The notes below the pieces were generated by a model that saw nothing but the letters and a program-made list of their open reading frames with translations, did no database searches and was not told where the DNA came from. From Trichopria drosophilae (Eukaryota; Arthropoda; Insecta; Hymenoptera; Diapriidae), in the NCBI GenBank assembly GCA_030407085.1, contig CM059586.1, forward strand, positions 82,829,501 to 82,893,500: 64,000 nucleotides of DNA, in the 5' to 3' direction. A program made the position numbers and the translations under genes. This document shows, piece by piece, positions 12,376 through 25,400 of the stretch (its first letter is position 1; each line of letters begins with the position of its first letter).

Positions 12376-12420
12376 GGTGTGTGTGTGTGTGTGTGTGTGC
12401 GTGTGTGTGTGTGTGTGTGT
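12284..12420. repeat. (GT)n / (GCGT)n microsatellite
   Basis: About 137 bp of alternating gt with gcgt and gggggt variants. Confidence 0.95.
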
Positions 12421-12645
12421 CCAACGATTTCTCTTCCACGGATGAAGCGAATTGATTAATTTTTTTTTTAATCGATGCGACCTGACCTAACTTCGAGCTG
12501 ATTAGATTTTGAACATGAGCGGTTTTCGAGTTATTCCAAAAAAAAGTATTAAAAATAGTACAGATAACGTGAAAAAATGATATTTTTTAACAAATTCCGT
12601 CATTTTTCGTGAGGAAACTATTGATGCGCGTCAAAAAGTGAGAAA

Positions 12646-12803
12646 TAAAAAAGCCGACATATCAAAAAGCCGACAAGTAAAAAACCGACATATTAGAAAG
12701 CCGACACGGTAAAAGTATTATTCTCTTTACAATATGCCGATTTTTTACTAGTCGGTTTTTTATTTGTCGGCTTTTTGACTGTCGGTTTTCTGACTTGTCG
12801 GCT
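12646..12803. repeat. Inverted 16-bp minisatellite (agccgaca units)
   Basis: Four units of the type aaaaagccgacatatc are followed, after about 25 bp, by four to five units of the complement (ttttttatttgtcggc). The two halves would form a repeat-rich hairpin. Confidence 0.75.
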
Positions 12804-13017
12804 TATGTATAGTGTTATTACTTCGACCCAAACCAAAGGTCTGGACGAAGTATTGAATTTGGTCACTTCCCGCCAAAAAATTACCCTACAGTTTTTCATC
12901 AAATGTCGACGTTTCAGACCCCAAAGAACCCAAAAAAACAATAAAATAATTTGTGTCCGTGATCTTGTACGTACGTCCGTACGAGAGATTGATCGGGAAG
13001 TTATTGTTTCGACTCGC

Positions 13018-16000
13018 TAAGGGTCACAACCGCTTTATTTTTAAATTATAATGATGCATTTAAGCAGAAATATTAAAACGACGTTTAAAAATCAGCCTAT
13101 TTCACAAAATTTGTGTTTTATCTAATAACACGATGCATCAACTGATAAACTATAATATTTTCCGTACGTAAAAGTGTTAATTTTCTGGTACTTTTAAGAA
13201 AAATACATTTCATTGAATATGAGCTAATTGATGTAAATGTTTTGAAATGCCTTTGTGTATTTCACCGAATACATAACTGATAAAGTTATTGTTATCAAAA
13301 ATAATATTAAATGATGTTACATCTTTAAATAATTTGTTGAAGTGGTCTGCTTTAGTTAATACCTTAGAATGCTAAAAATTCGAGTGCATTAGAATAATAT
13401 TCATTTACAATTAATAATTTTCAATACTTAGTTATATGTTTGTTACTGAAGTTTTTGGTGAGTCGTAATTACGTTGTTGTCTGGAGAGAGTATCAACATT
13501 ATTTATGTATTATTATTTATATATTAGATTGAACCTCAATAATATAAATACATAACACGCGTTCCATATTTCCTTGAAAGTTGTAAATATTCATATGTTC
13601 AAAATAAATAGCGTATTACAATAAACTTAATCCTTTGAAACTTACTTAATTATAACTAATAAAAAATCATTTTTTGATTATGCAATACTCACCATATGCC
13701 ATAAGTCCGCTAATTTTATTCAATTGTTTCGCTTAAAAACACTACCTTGAATGAATACAAGGATTGGTAAATGTTTAAATATCAAAAAGAGTTTGCACTA
13801 CTATTGCAAGTACGTATTCTACATGAAATTTCATGCAAAAAAGTCCTTTACGAAAATTGAATCCGGTGCCAGCCATTTGATTAGCGCGCCATGGTCGTTT
13901 TGCAATAACTTGTCTTTTTTTAAGTTATCATAACAATATTAGGCTCATTTTAGAGTCACATTGAAGCTTTACAATTTACCTCAGAGGCACTTTGACGTAA
14001 AATGAAGATTTCTCTTGTTATAGTTTTAAAAATGGTAACAAATGCCAATTTTTGCTTGTGTCGTGTTAATCTCATTTCGATAAATAGCTATAGGAACAAC
14101 ACTGTAAGAAAGTCGTAGCCTTCGTAGCCTAGTAGTAGTCTTATAGTTTTTTTGGGGTTTTTCTCAGTTATTTCCAAAAATCTTGATAATTTCGAAAATG
14201 TTTGAAACAAAAAATGAAGAGCATGAAGTTCTCTACAAAAAAGGTCGAATTCCTTTTTTTCGTAATAAGAATGGTAATCCTGTAAAAGTAGGATGAACCT
14301 GAGAATAAGAATATAAATGTACACAGTAACAAAAGTCTTAAAATTGTTACATATTTAATTCAGCACCGTAAAGGTGCTAATTTCATAATAAAAGAGCTTC
14401 ATTTCAGCCTAACATTGTGCCAATTTCGTTAAATTAATTCAATATTTGCATTCAAAACGTTGTTTTTTAGTTTTGGAAACTTTTAGTCAGTATTCAGGTT
14501 TGGAATCAGAATTCTCTAATTTACCTAAAAAATGGTTAAAATTACTAGATGCGTTTAGTTAAAAACATTCTGAGTTTGATAATCAGTTATTCTGGTTACT
14601 GTAACCGAAAAATATTTACCAGAAAGATTTGTGCCAGTTTTTCTGGTTAAATGCATTCTTGTTATGTTTTCTGATTAAATCGACTAGCCACATAGTTTTT
14701 TATGTGAACACTAGATGGCCGGCGATAACTGTGAAGGAAATGCCATTTTTCTGTCATATAAGGGCGAGTATTTCGAATAAATTGCGACTTGTCTATCGAG
14801 TCAAATTTAGTAAGAAATTATTAGTTCATGTAAACAAACTGACATAGTTCGAATCTTGTACAGTTCTACAACATCACAAAGGCTTATTGTGATGTGCTAT
14901 AGGTCATGAGTACCAAACAAGGAAAAACAAATTATTACTGTAATTCATTATTTGAATATCATTTCCTTCTATTGTTTTCGCCACCTTTACCAATAATATG
15001 AATATTATAATTACTTGTAAACATGCAGACATAATTGATTTATGTTCAAAATTAGAAATAAACACACCCTCGTCTAATGTAGTAAGTTGTGTATCACAAC
15101 TTCGTCTAAGGTAGTAACTTGAGCAACCCTCTTTAATTTCAAAACAAGTGGTTTTGATGTATTATTAATCGTCCAATTCCCTGTTGATTTTTTATTATGC
15201 TCCTGCACTGATGATGGCATTGTCCTTCTGAAACGGAAGAGTTAAGAATTATAATCCAAGTAATGGCGTTTCGAGAAAAACATGAAAAATGTTTTCTAAG
15301 AAAAATAATACAAATTATTATATTATAATATTGAGGATTACTTGCTTGATACAGAAGAAAACATTTCCATGATTTATGCAAATGAAAATCTTATAGTATT
15401 AAAGATATTGAAGTTTAAGAAATTGACTTAGAAGGTTTTGATACAAAATTAATTGTGTCTCATTTCTTATGGACTTGTCACTTTTTGAAGTACATTTCTC
15501 TGGAAATAAATTTATAAAAAAAGTGTAGAAGAAATGTGGTTTATAATTAAGAAATCTTTAAGACACGGAGTGAACATTCAGATTCTCTAGTGAAAGATTG
15601 AATTCTCATTTTCTACTAGTTATTTAACTTGTCAACAACAATACAATAACTTATAGTTATTATTACATACTTTCTAAAATTTGTATTAAAAGAATGAAAT
15701 AACTTATAATAATGATTGTTGACTGTTATTGAGTGAAATTTTACTCTTTATGGGGAGAATACCTAACCTGTGGGGTAAAAATATACTGCGAATGAGTGAG
15801 AATTATTATTATACGGTAGCGAAAGCGTATAAGCAATAAATATGAAGCTGCGGTAAGACAATGGAGACAACACCACTCGTTCACTCGTGTGCAACCACGT
15901 ATTTGACACACAAAAAACGCCGCACAAATTTTTCGCATAGTATGTCAAAAAATACGGTTCGATACGCGTGCGTAAGAATTTGATTTTACGCACCGCCCTA

Positions 16001-16037
16001 TCTAATCCCATGTTAAAAAACTTGTTCATTAAAACTG
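13018..16037. other. AT-rich DNA without a supported gene
   Basis: Three kilobases with no recognisable coding region. Minus frames of 65-88 codons at 15741-16029 overlap each other and show no domain. Confidence 0.45.
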
Positions 16038-16788
16038 GATATTGAATAGAAAAAATGCATTGTTTTAACTATAAACTATTTCTTTTATTTCAATTTCATG
16101 TGAATTCAATTTATTGATGTTTCTAATAAATATTGTAAATATACATGGTCGGATTGTTTTATGGGACATTAGTTGCTCCAAAATCCACTTCACTGAGATT
16201 GTACTGTTGCTTCAGGACGATATTTATCGCAATATATATTCTTTCTTGTCAGGTAAGTTTCTGCACAGAGTGGAACGATTAATTTATATTTTAACCCGTT
16301 CAGTGGCGAATGAATTCGGTGCGACCAAGAACGATTTTAAAAATTAAAATATGCAAGAAATTGTCCAAAAAATTGAAAAAGTTGAGAAAACAAATGTTTA
16401 TACATTTTTTAATCTTCAATGAGCAGGTAAGAACGCACATATTTTCTTCTTATTTTTATTTCTCTTTTGTTAGGTCTAATCTCAAGTAAAAAATATGCTA
16501 GTTATACAAAAATCTATTTGAACAAATAGTCCAGTAAAATTTTTTGAATTTCGAAATTAATTTCGGGAATTTAAAAAAATAACTTCTTGCATTTTACGAT
16601 TTTATTTTAGTCTAGATTTAATTAATGGTATATCTAAAAAAATCCGACATTTATCGAATCAATAGGATTAAAATTTCTGGATTCTTGATTCCTTACTCCT
16701 GACGGAAATTGAACTCCACTGCCATATTATATTAGGTAATTGAATTCTTATATTATTATTATTAATATTATTGAATTTTATATCACAT
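16038..16788. repeat. Segmental duplication, copy 1
   Basis: Nearly identical to 17052-17147 joined to about 18898-19557. The match runs from ggatattgaatagaaaaaat to the ATT-rich end, except that copy 1 lacks the 1.75 kb present in copy 2. It carries a short frame (from about 16114) shared with copy 2, and a cag|gtaagt donor-like site near 16251. Confidence 0.85.
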
Positions 16789-17051
16789 GTGTACATATTT
16801 TAACGCTATCAAATTAATAAGAAAAAATCGTCCCCCGCGGAAGAATTGAATGCGGGACTCTGGCTTCCCACGATGACATGCGTAGTTCGTTGGAGCAATG
16901 TAAGAATGAAGTGAAAAAATATTGAAATTTTGCATTAAATTAAAATTGATTTTTTTACGTTTATGTCAGAAACTATAAAAATTGCACATTCTTTTCATGG
17001 TGTCATCTTGAAAGCGGAAGGACAGCGAATTTTCCACTTAGAGTAATGATG

Positions 17052-19500
17052 GGATATTGAATAGAAAAAATGCATTGTTTTAACTATAAACTATTTTTTT
17101 TATTTCATTTTATTGATGTTTCTATAATAAATATTGTAAATATACTCACAGTCATAATATATACATGAGATTTTGTCTGAAGACTAACGTAAATTCGTAG
17201 TACATCATCAAGCCTTTTGTAATCCAAGGTGTCTTCGTTCTTGGTCATTCCAATGAGACGGCAGCAAGTTGATGAATTGACAGAGGCTTGCAGTTTTGGC
17301 ACTCCCTGGCCTTGTCAGAGAGGAACGTCCAGCACCTACAATTAAGTTCTTCACGAGAATTCCACCTGCTCCTTCTGGTGACCGAACACTGATATTGGTC
17401 AGATGATGCCCATCAATTTTTGCGCTGCCTCCGCCGCTTGCGATGGGGGCATGGGGGAGTTTTTTTAATTTCTTCCAGCAGCATCTTCAAGTATATATTA
17501 TTGATATCCGTTGTCAATTCTGTAGGAGTGTCTATTATTAAGACGTCGTCATCATCTTCTTCGGTAACTTCGCGGAGTCCTTTTTGGCTCTTGCTGGCAT
17601 TTTCCGTGGAATCTGAAATGAGTGAAATTTCTGTTAAAATATTTCTCGAACAATACATTTTATTTTTTTATAAATTTGGGATTGAGTGGGCTGTTTTGAA
17701 ACACAGGATACAATCGAATATTAAATAAATAAACTAACCACGGTGAGCAGACGAATTATCCCGACGACAGTGTTGTCTTCGATACTGGTGGTCTGGCTTT
17801 CCAAAGAAGTTGGCTCATGTCGTGACTGGCATTTCTTTGTGCAGTTGGGGTATTCGTGGGTGCAGCTTTCGATATTGCAACTTTTTTCCATTTTTCTTGG
17901 TTGTAAGGAGTTGTCAACTGATCTGCGATGTCTAACCGACCGGTACAAGGTATGGACTGAAAATGAGACAAGATTCTGTCTCCTAAGGCCTGGTGATTGA
18001 AGCTGAGCCAGTGTGGGGGGGGGCGGGGCATAAAATGTTAACTGATCTTAGAGCGAGAGGAGTCTAGAACTATATCATTTTACCTAAAAGTGTAGTACAT
18101 GCAGACGAGTGTAGTCGGGTGTGTTACCTGGATTAAGGGATCTATTTTCAGTACATTAGACATGTCTACAAATAAGGGGATCGTAAATGTTGTTGGAAAG
18201 CTGTGGGTCGCTTGGGATGTTTGTGTGTGGGTAGATTTTGAAGGGAAAGTGACAATAGGTTTGTCGTGTCATCATTTTGAGGTATTTCAGGTTATCGACT
18301 GGAAAAATGGGTTATTTTGTTATGTTTGAGGTCATGTATAGGTTTGGAAGAATTTTTTTGATCTTCTGTAGGATTTGCTTCTTTTGGTAGGACATTTACC
18401 CCGCAAAATGAGCTGTAATTGGATCACCTACGATATATTTTCTTACAAAGTTAGCTCCATTTTGAAATTACGAGATATACACTATTAAGGTGATGAGCAT
18501 ATGCTTTAAATACTTTGAGAGAGGTCTTCTTTACTGGTATGTACCTTTTAAAACTTGTATTGGTAGTATTTGGTGTTGCCAAATACAAATTTGAAGTCAG
18601 AATATTAAAATTTTGTAATTCAAGAAAGCTCATTCAAAATAACGAAATAAACAATAAAGTAAAAACGTGTTTTTAGTTATAAATATGAATTGGATTCTAC
18701 GCACAAAATTACGACGGGAATTACTCACATCTTCCCAACAACAAAATCATGTTAACCCGTGTTATTGTTTTCTTTGGGGCAATATACTTTTGTCAAAACC
18801 CTCGGTAGGAATGGGCTTATGTCATTACGAAAATTAGGAAAATTGTGCTTTGGGAATTGCCCGTTTCTGCTGAAAATTTCAAAACAAATCCGTATAGAAA
18901 GTAGATTATTGTTTTATGGGACCTTAGTTGCTTCAAAAGTCCACTTCCCTGGGATTTTACTGTTGCTTCAGGACGATATTTATCGCAACATATATTCTTT
19001 CTTGTCAGGTAAGTTTCTGCGCAGAGTGGAACGATTAATTTATATTTTAACCCGTTCAGTAGCGAATGAATTCGGTGCGACCAAGAACGATTTCAAGAAT
19101 TAAAAAATGCAGAAATTGTCCAAAAATTGAAAAAGTTGAGAAAACGAATGTTTATATATTTTTTAATCTTCAATGAGCAGGTAAGAACGCACATATTTTC
19201 TTCTTATTTTTATTTCTCTTTTGTTAGGTCTAATCTCAATAAAAAAATGCTAGTTAAACAAAAATCTATTTGAACAAATAGTCCAGTAAAATTTTTGGAT
19301 TTCGAAAATAATGTCAGGAATTTAAAAAAATAACTTCTTGCATTTTACGATTTTATTTTAGTCTAGATTTAATTAATGGTATATCTAAAAAATCGGACAT
19401 TTATCGAATCAATAGGATTAAAATTTCTGGATTCTTGATTCCTTACTCCTGACGGAAATTGAACTCCACTGCCATATTATATGAGGTAATTGAATTCTTA

Positions 19501-19534
<34 letters not shown>

Positions 19535-19557
19535 ATTATTGAATTTTATATCACACC
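17052..19557. repeat. Segmental duplication, copy 2, containing 1.75 kb absent from copy 1
   Basis: The outer parts (17052-17147 and about 18898-19557) match copy 1 closely; the ATT microsatellite at the right end is longer here. The additional 17148-18897 contains the broken minus-strand gene and has no inverted ends or target duplication. Copy 1 is therefore as likely a deletion derivative as copy 2 an insertion. Confidence 0.8.
17105..18400 (-). pseudogene. Broken unrecognised gene
   Basis: I do not recognise the protein. Minus-strand reading gives successive protein-like stretches in shifting frames: one ending near 18285, one (18150-18280) rich in Pro and Tyr, a long one from 18031 to about 17760 (contains GRLDIADQLTTPYNQEKWKK), then an acidic stretch at 17612-17440 (EEDDDDVLIID, followed by a Leu-rich helix and a basic RKRRRQRK run in one frame), and a Gly-rich continuation to about 17210. 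An intron-like gap with gttagt donor (near 17740) and tttcag acceptor (near 17612) separates the last two. Frames shift at homopolymer runs (ggg near 17758, seven A near 17463). AATAAA signals follow on this strand near 17110. It is either a pseudogene or a gene with base-call errors. Confidence 0.5.
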
Positions 19558-20548
19558 ATGTCATAGTTTGGAAGTTTCATAAATATATTAACACCTACTT
19601 CCGTCGTAATCGCTCGGATTCACAAACGTTTTGGCCTTGTCGAAACGTTTATAATCTTAACTAGTAATAAAATTAACAACGAAAAAAGGTAATAGAAAAA
19701 AGGAAAGATAACATAGTCATTTTAACATCTAATTGCAATTAGTAGGTCTATGCCGTCAATTATTTTATTTTAATTTCTAAATAATTAAATGAATAATTAT
19801 ATTCAACAAGTATAAAGTTGATACAATTTCGACTTGACAGTTACTAGGATAAGAGTTTTTATTTTTAAATGCACCTACGTTAAATCTACATTATCTTAAA
19901 GAAATAAATTAGAAAGTTATTATTTGATAAGGTATTTGGTAAGGTAATAAATTAATTATTCCAAGTTATTAGAAAAATTTTGCATTTTCAAAAATCACCA
20001 GAAGCACATGTGCACGCTGTAATCGTATGCAAATTTCTTTTTCGTGAGTTGCATCGCAATAAACAGAAGATAGCGAAATTGCATACGCGAACTCATTGTT
20101 CGCCATAGTCATTTTTTTTTTTGCTATTTGAAATAATTTTTTAGAATTTACCTGCACGCCGAAATCATATGCAAATTAGTTCTTGTTGGTTTATTTTCGA
20201 TAAAGTATAAAAATAAAATTTGGCATACGCTAACTAATCGTTGAAAAACACAAGTTTTTGTTACAAACAGTGGATTACGTTTACAACACCGCTGCACGCG
20301 ACTGCAGATTAATTAGCCGCTTAAAATTCTTGAAATACCCATACAATGTCCCCCTTTAATTTGCATACATTTATCTAACATTCACATATTTTGGTCACTA
20401 ACTCCTAGTCTATAACTCGCTCGACGATCGAACAGCCAACGGAGAAAACCGGGCAATTTTTGAAAGTCGATATTTTGATTCAAGAAAAATACTTGTATGT
20501 AGAGAGTGGCAAACCAAACAAATTTTCTATGAGGATTTTTTAAATATA
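19558..20548. other. AT-rich DNA without a gene
   Basis: No supported feature. A 62-codon minus frame at 19969-20157 has no recognisable domain. Confidence 0.45.
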
Positions 20549-21623
20549 CACTGAGAGAAAACTTGTTGGTAACCGCAACTATTTTGTTTAGTGAAAAAAA
20601 TTACAGTAACCTTGACGATATATTATTGTAAACCTGACATTAATATTGTTATCGCTACTATATGAATATAGTAAAATATTATCTCCATAATATTGTTACA
20701 GGGGAACATAAAATTACAGTTTCCTTAACATTAAATTTTGTGGTTACATGCACATGAATTAATATAGTAAATGTAACATTATATTTCATGTAAATTTTAC
20801 CATAAATTTTAGTTAAATACGGTCATAACTATTCTTTTAGTCAGCTGCACTGCAATTTATGGTTAACGAGACATCGAATGCGAAACTCGAACTGGAAGGA
20901 TTTTTTGTTTTCTTCTATTCTACAGAGAAGGATAGGGACGCTTAAAGATATTTCTGACACGTGATGGTTCGCAAAAAAAATAAATTCAACCAACAAACAC
21001 GTAATGTATATAATACATTTGAATTTCGCGGGCAGAATTTTCATAAATTGACGATAGGTGGCTAATCTTTTCTTTTATTTTTACGCAAGCACCAGTACCA
21101 TATTTCTATTAGTACATATACCCAGTTGGATTCCTACGTTGCTATATGTTATGTCGTTGCGAGTTCTCAAATGTATCTGCGTTTTACGAATGCGGTATGT
21201 GTATGTGTGATTGAAATGTATGAGGCGAATATACTGTTATATACTTCTGCGTTTATGCGTGTCATGTGTGTAAATAGTGTATTTATTATATAATATCCTT
21301 GTTCATAAAATTCAATAAATGTCCATTGCAGGTACCACAGTCTAAAATATTTCGAGGCAAAATAAGTAATATGTTTTTCTCGTTTTCTTTAATCTAGATT
21401 TAAAAATAACTATACAATATAGTTAGTTTTACTATATTATATAGTTAGCGTAACATTCATATTAAGTTCACGAAACATAGACTTCTGTTACCTTCACTCT
21501 ATATTATTGTATGAATAACAAAAAATTCGTCAGTAGGTGTAATCATAAAATTTAGTTGTGACTGTATTTCACTCAAATTTAAAGTAAAATTATGGTAATG
21601 GGGACTATAATTTTCTCTCAGTG
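20549..21623. mobile_element. TIR element, TA target duplication
   Basis: Starts cactgagagaaaa and ends ttttctctcagtg with TA outside each end. Subterminal sequence is also partly complementary. About 1.07 kb, AT-rich, no transposase; a non-autonomous element, probably of the Tc1/mariner superfamily judging by the TA. Confidence 0.75.
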
Positions 21624-22440
21624 TAATGAATAATTTCCGTTTTAAAAAATAAAAACAAAAAATGTAGAACCGTAATATCAATTACATTTTAAAATATAAA
21701 TCGTAATATCTCTGACCATTATTGACAAAATTGTTTGAAATTTGCGACGAACACGGAGCGTATTCCAGTGATGCCTATGAAACAATAAAACATTGTATTG
21801 TAAACATCAATTTTGTTAATAACAAATTAATTTTTAAATCGCGATTGTCGGATTTCGCGCATTGGCAGATTCGCCGTCGAAAAGTCTGTGGGGCACTTTC
21901 GATTTCAAAAAACTTTGAGCGAAAGATTTGTTCCTTGCAAAGAAAGGAAGGTTTTTGGAAAATTTGAGGTCGATTGGAATTAAATTCGGAAAGTTAAAGC
22001 GCGCGGCGAAGCTCGGTAGAGCGTTATCGTGAAGCAAAAAGGATGCGCAGCCAGCGAATTCAACAATATATATTTTTGATCTGGATTTTATTTATGTTAT
22101 TAAGAAAGTATTAGTTTAAAAGTGAATCATTTGTACAAAAGTGATAAAATCCGGAACTTTGTAGCTTTTTAAGAACAATTTTTGCCATAATTCATAGCAA
22201 TTGTGAGGGGTACACTCCTTATCATGTTGCTTCTAGAATTATTGTATCTATTTAAAATGTTTGGAATAGTTTAGTTCTCACAAACTCCTTTTATATTTTG
22301 TTCATTTTGTAAGTGATTTGTGATTCAAATTTGCCATAAACTTGGACAAAAACATTGTTTGATAGAAACATGCGGTTTTCTAACCTACAAATTGTTACTG
22401 CTTCAATTCCTGTAATTCAAATATCAAATCTTCGATGTAA
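21624..22440. other. No gene seen
   Basis: AT-rich DNA leading into the LINE remnant. Overlapping frames on both strands at 21722-22037 have no recognisable domain. The 5' untranslated part of the LINE may lie here. Confidence 0.4.
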
Positions 22441-25400
22441 TGAACGAAGACGATAATACTATAGATATTTCAATTATGGAAGGTTCATTATCTGTTGAAG
22501 ATCACACAGTGATTCGATGTTTTGGTTGTACGGGTTACCCCATTATAGCTCATCGTGATAAAACAAAACAGTGTGCCTTGTGTAAGGAATGATTCCATGA
22601 AAGCCGTTATAAAGAAGACTGATAAGAAAAGATGGAACCTATACCTACTGTTACAAGAAAACCAATCAAGCTTAAGAATACAAAACACTTGCAGGTGTTT
22701 TTAATATTTCCAACATCTTTGGGCACAGTCACGTACTACTAGTGTAAGTACTAACGATATCGGAAAGACTACTAATAAATTATAAGAAACGTCTGATGTA
22801 GCACCACAAGGGAATTCGGAGAATATTATTCAATTGGCAGCTGACATTAAAGTCATTGGGTCAACTAACGGAGAACTTAAAAGTGGCAATGAATTTTTAA
22901 AATCGGAGAATCGTGCCCTAAAGGAAGATTTGTCATCCATTCCTAAAGAAAATGCTGAACTGAATCATCGTCTTAATAATACTGATCATATTTTTAATCA
23001 GTTGGAGTCGAGAGTTACAGATATCGAAGCAAATTTGAAGAATCCAGGCCTGATGAATGTAAACACCGATTTATTATATAGTGAGATTCAAGACAGACTG
23101 ATTCGCTCACATAATTGTAATGATTTGTTTGTTAAGAAAATTTTCATTTATTACAACATATAATTATTTTATACAAATCAGCTTACAAATCCATTTATAA
23201 CCAGTGGAATGGTTTAATTTATGTAACGGGTTCAAATTGATGATAATAATTTTTACCAAATAAAAATGATTTCGATTAAAGATTATTTTCTAATATCTTT
23301 CTCGTCATTCGTTCTTTTCACATACTCACATACACAATTATACACATATATTGTTCATCACAAAAGTCCACTAATGCCCCCTTTGTTTTCTTTATTTTAA
23401 CTCACTAAAAATGTCTTTTCTGAAGACCTCGGCAACACGTGAAAATTTAAACAAACATACCAGAATTTTTCAATTGTGATGAGATGACCTTGAGATTACC
23501 GGCGACGAAGGTTTTTGGGGAATGCTTCGTTGGATCCAAATTTGCTTATAAAGTAGGATGAACGACCTAGGTCCCGAATTTTGCTGAGGATGATCTTGCC
23601 TTTATTTTCAAAGATTGAAGAAGATCCCTTTCCCAGCGATGCATGACTTCTTTACTTCGTGGTTGATGGTGATTAACTCTGATTGCAGTTACAGGCACTT
23701 TTCAGGATCGTGATTGCCGAATGGTCTAAATCTCAGTTTGGTAATTTCAGTGTTTTTTGCCTTGATGCTCACAAAGTATCGTCTCCGTCTGCAGGGCTAA
23801 CAAACATAATAACACACCGAACATAACTATACGCTTATTCTTTTTAAAAAAATAACTCAAAATTTCATTCTTACCCCAATTGGGTTATACCATCCGTCGC
23901 GTCTCGAATCGACCGTATCGTTCGAACAACACAGAGAGAGAGACTCGCCGGTTTTCACATGGAGATATGTGCCGATTACCATAAACTATACACACTTCGT
24001 CCTCATTGTGTGCTAGTCAACTGTACAACGCTTGATACTGAGGAGATTGTTACCTGACAGTCATCATGTGCCTCATCTGCTGAACTTGCCTGTTACTGTT
24101 GAAAGACATATGGTTCATAGTTTTATTTCTTATGACATCTCAAACGTTAATTTTTCTTTATTGAATGATTTTATAGCGTCCAAGTCTTGTGCAGAAATAT
24201 TGAATAATGTGAATGTAAATAATAATGTAACTGTTTTTATGATACTGTATATAAATTTATTAATGAGAATGTACCAAAGAGAGTTATTCGTAGTCAATCT
24301 AGACAGCGTTGGCATAACTATGACCTTTATATATAGTAGGAGAGGTCGAGGTATTATTGGACACGGGGTATTGTTGGACAGCGCGATATTTTTCCCATTT
24401 GTAACGCTTGGAGTTTCCATCAACTATCATCGACTCGTCTTATCATAATTTCATTTTCTTTTAAGCACTTGACTTATTTTGACGCATTGTTACTTCGCTA
24501 TCATATAAAACAAAATTTTGATGTTTGTAAAGTGTTTTTTTCACTTAGTGTTTTGGTTATTTTTACAACATTTTTCGAAGAACCAAGTCAAGTAAATATA
24601 TTTATAATATTCTTGGAACTATAAGCTTTTGACGCATATAAGAGTTTGTGATGAAATTTGCATTGTGTTACTTATACGCCGACATTTTGTAAAAATGAGC
24701 GTTCGGAGTATTATTGGACACTTCTGTGATTTGGACACTGATAAGGAGGAAAATACTGATTTCTGCATAATTTGCATGAAAAATATGCCCGAGAAAGAAA
24801 ATCGCCGAAACATAGCCCATTATATCGCTTGTGATGGAGGTGTTCTCTTGATTTGTCAGAGCAAACCGGAACACTTTCACGGGCCTTACTTTATTTTATT
24901 CATTATAATATAGATATTCTTTCGGTTTCATTAACAAATTAACGTTTTCCAGCAATAATTTTCATTTTTTTATCGATTTACAAGACTGTCCAATAATACC
25001 CTGAGATTTTTTTAAATCTCAAAAACCAGGTTTTTACGCCAGCTGATACAGAGTGTACAATTTTAAACAATTAGATCAAATTGCTGGTACCAAATGAAAG
25101 GTTATTTATCGTACCACAAAATCAAGCTTTGAAATTTTGAGAAAAAGCAATTTTTTTTAGTTTCTGCACGAAATAAAAATATGTCCAAGAATACCCCAAC
25201 CTCCCCTATTTAAAAAGTTAAGGGCAAAATGTATAAGAGTATCTCGTCAATGTTATGACTCTTATATTAAAAAAAGTCGAATGCTACTCACGTAGGGTCA
25301 TGAGATCGTTCTGGACATATATAAATAATTTAAGGAACGATAATGAATTTCCATCTATATTTTTGGGCAACTCACATGTCAGTGACAGTGCTTCCATTGT

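Larger units (their letters stand above)
12170..13017. mobile_element. Composite repeat with (GT)n, 16-bp minisatellite and foldback-family end
   Basis: The block starts aacttcccggtctacaggga and ends near gggaagttattgtttcgac. In between lie a long GT/GCGT microsatellite, inverted 16-bp repeats, and at 12819-12985 a solo terminus of the 4821-8544 foldback family. It is probably several elements nested together; outer limits are approximate. Confidence 0.5.

Noticed and set aside
12146..12439. 97-codon minus frame rich in His-Thr
   Set aside because: It is the translation of the GT microsatellite.
17420..18000. Plus-strand frames of 85-102 codons
   Set aside because: Antisense to the broken minus-strand gene, whose residue composition is more protein-like.
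24130..24423. 97-codon minus frame
   Set aside because: Antisense to the LINE endonuclease-linker segment.
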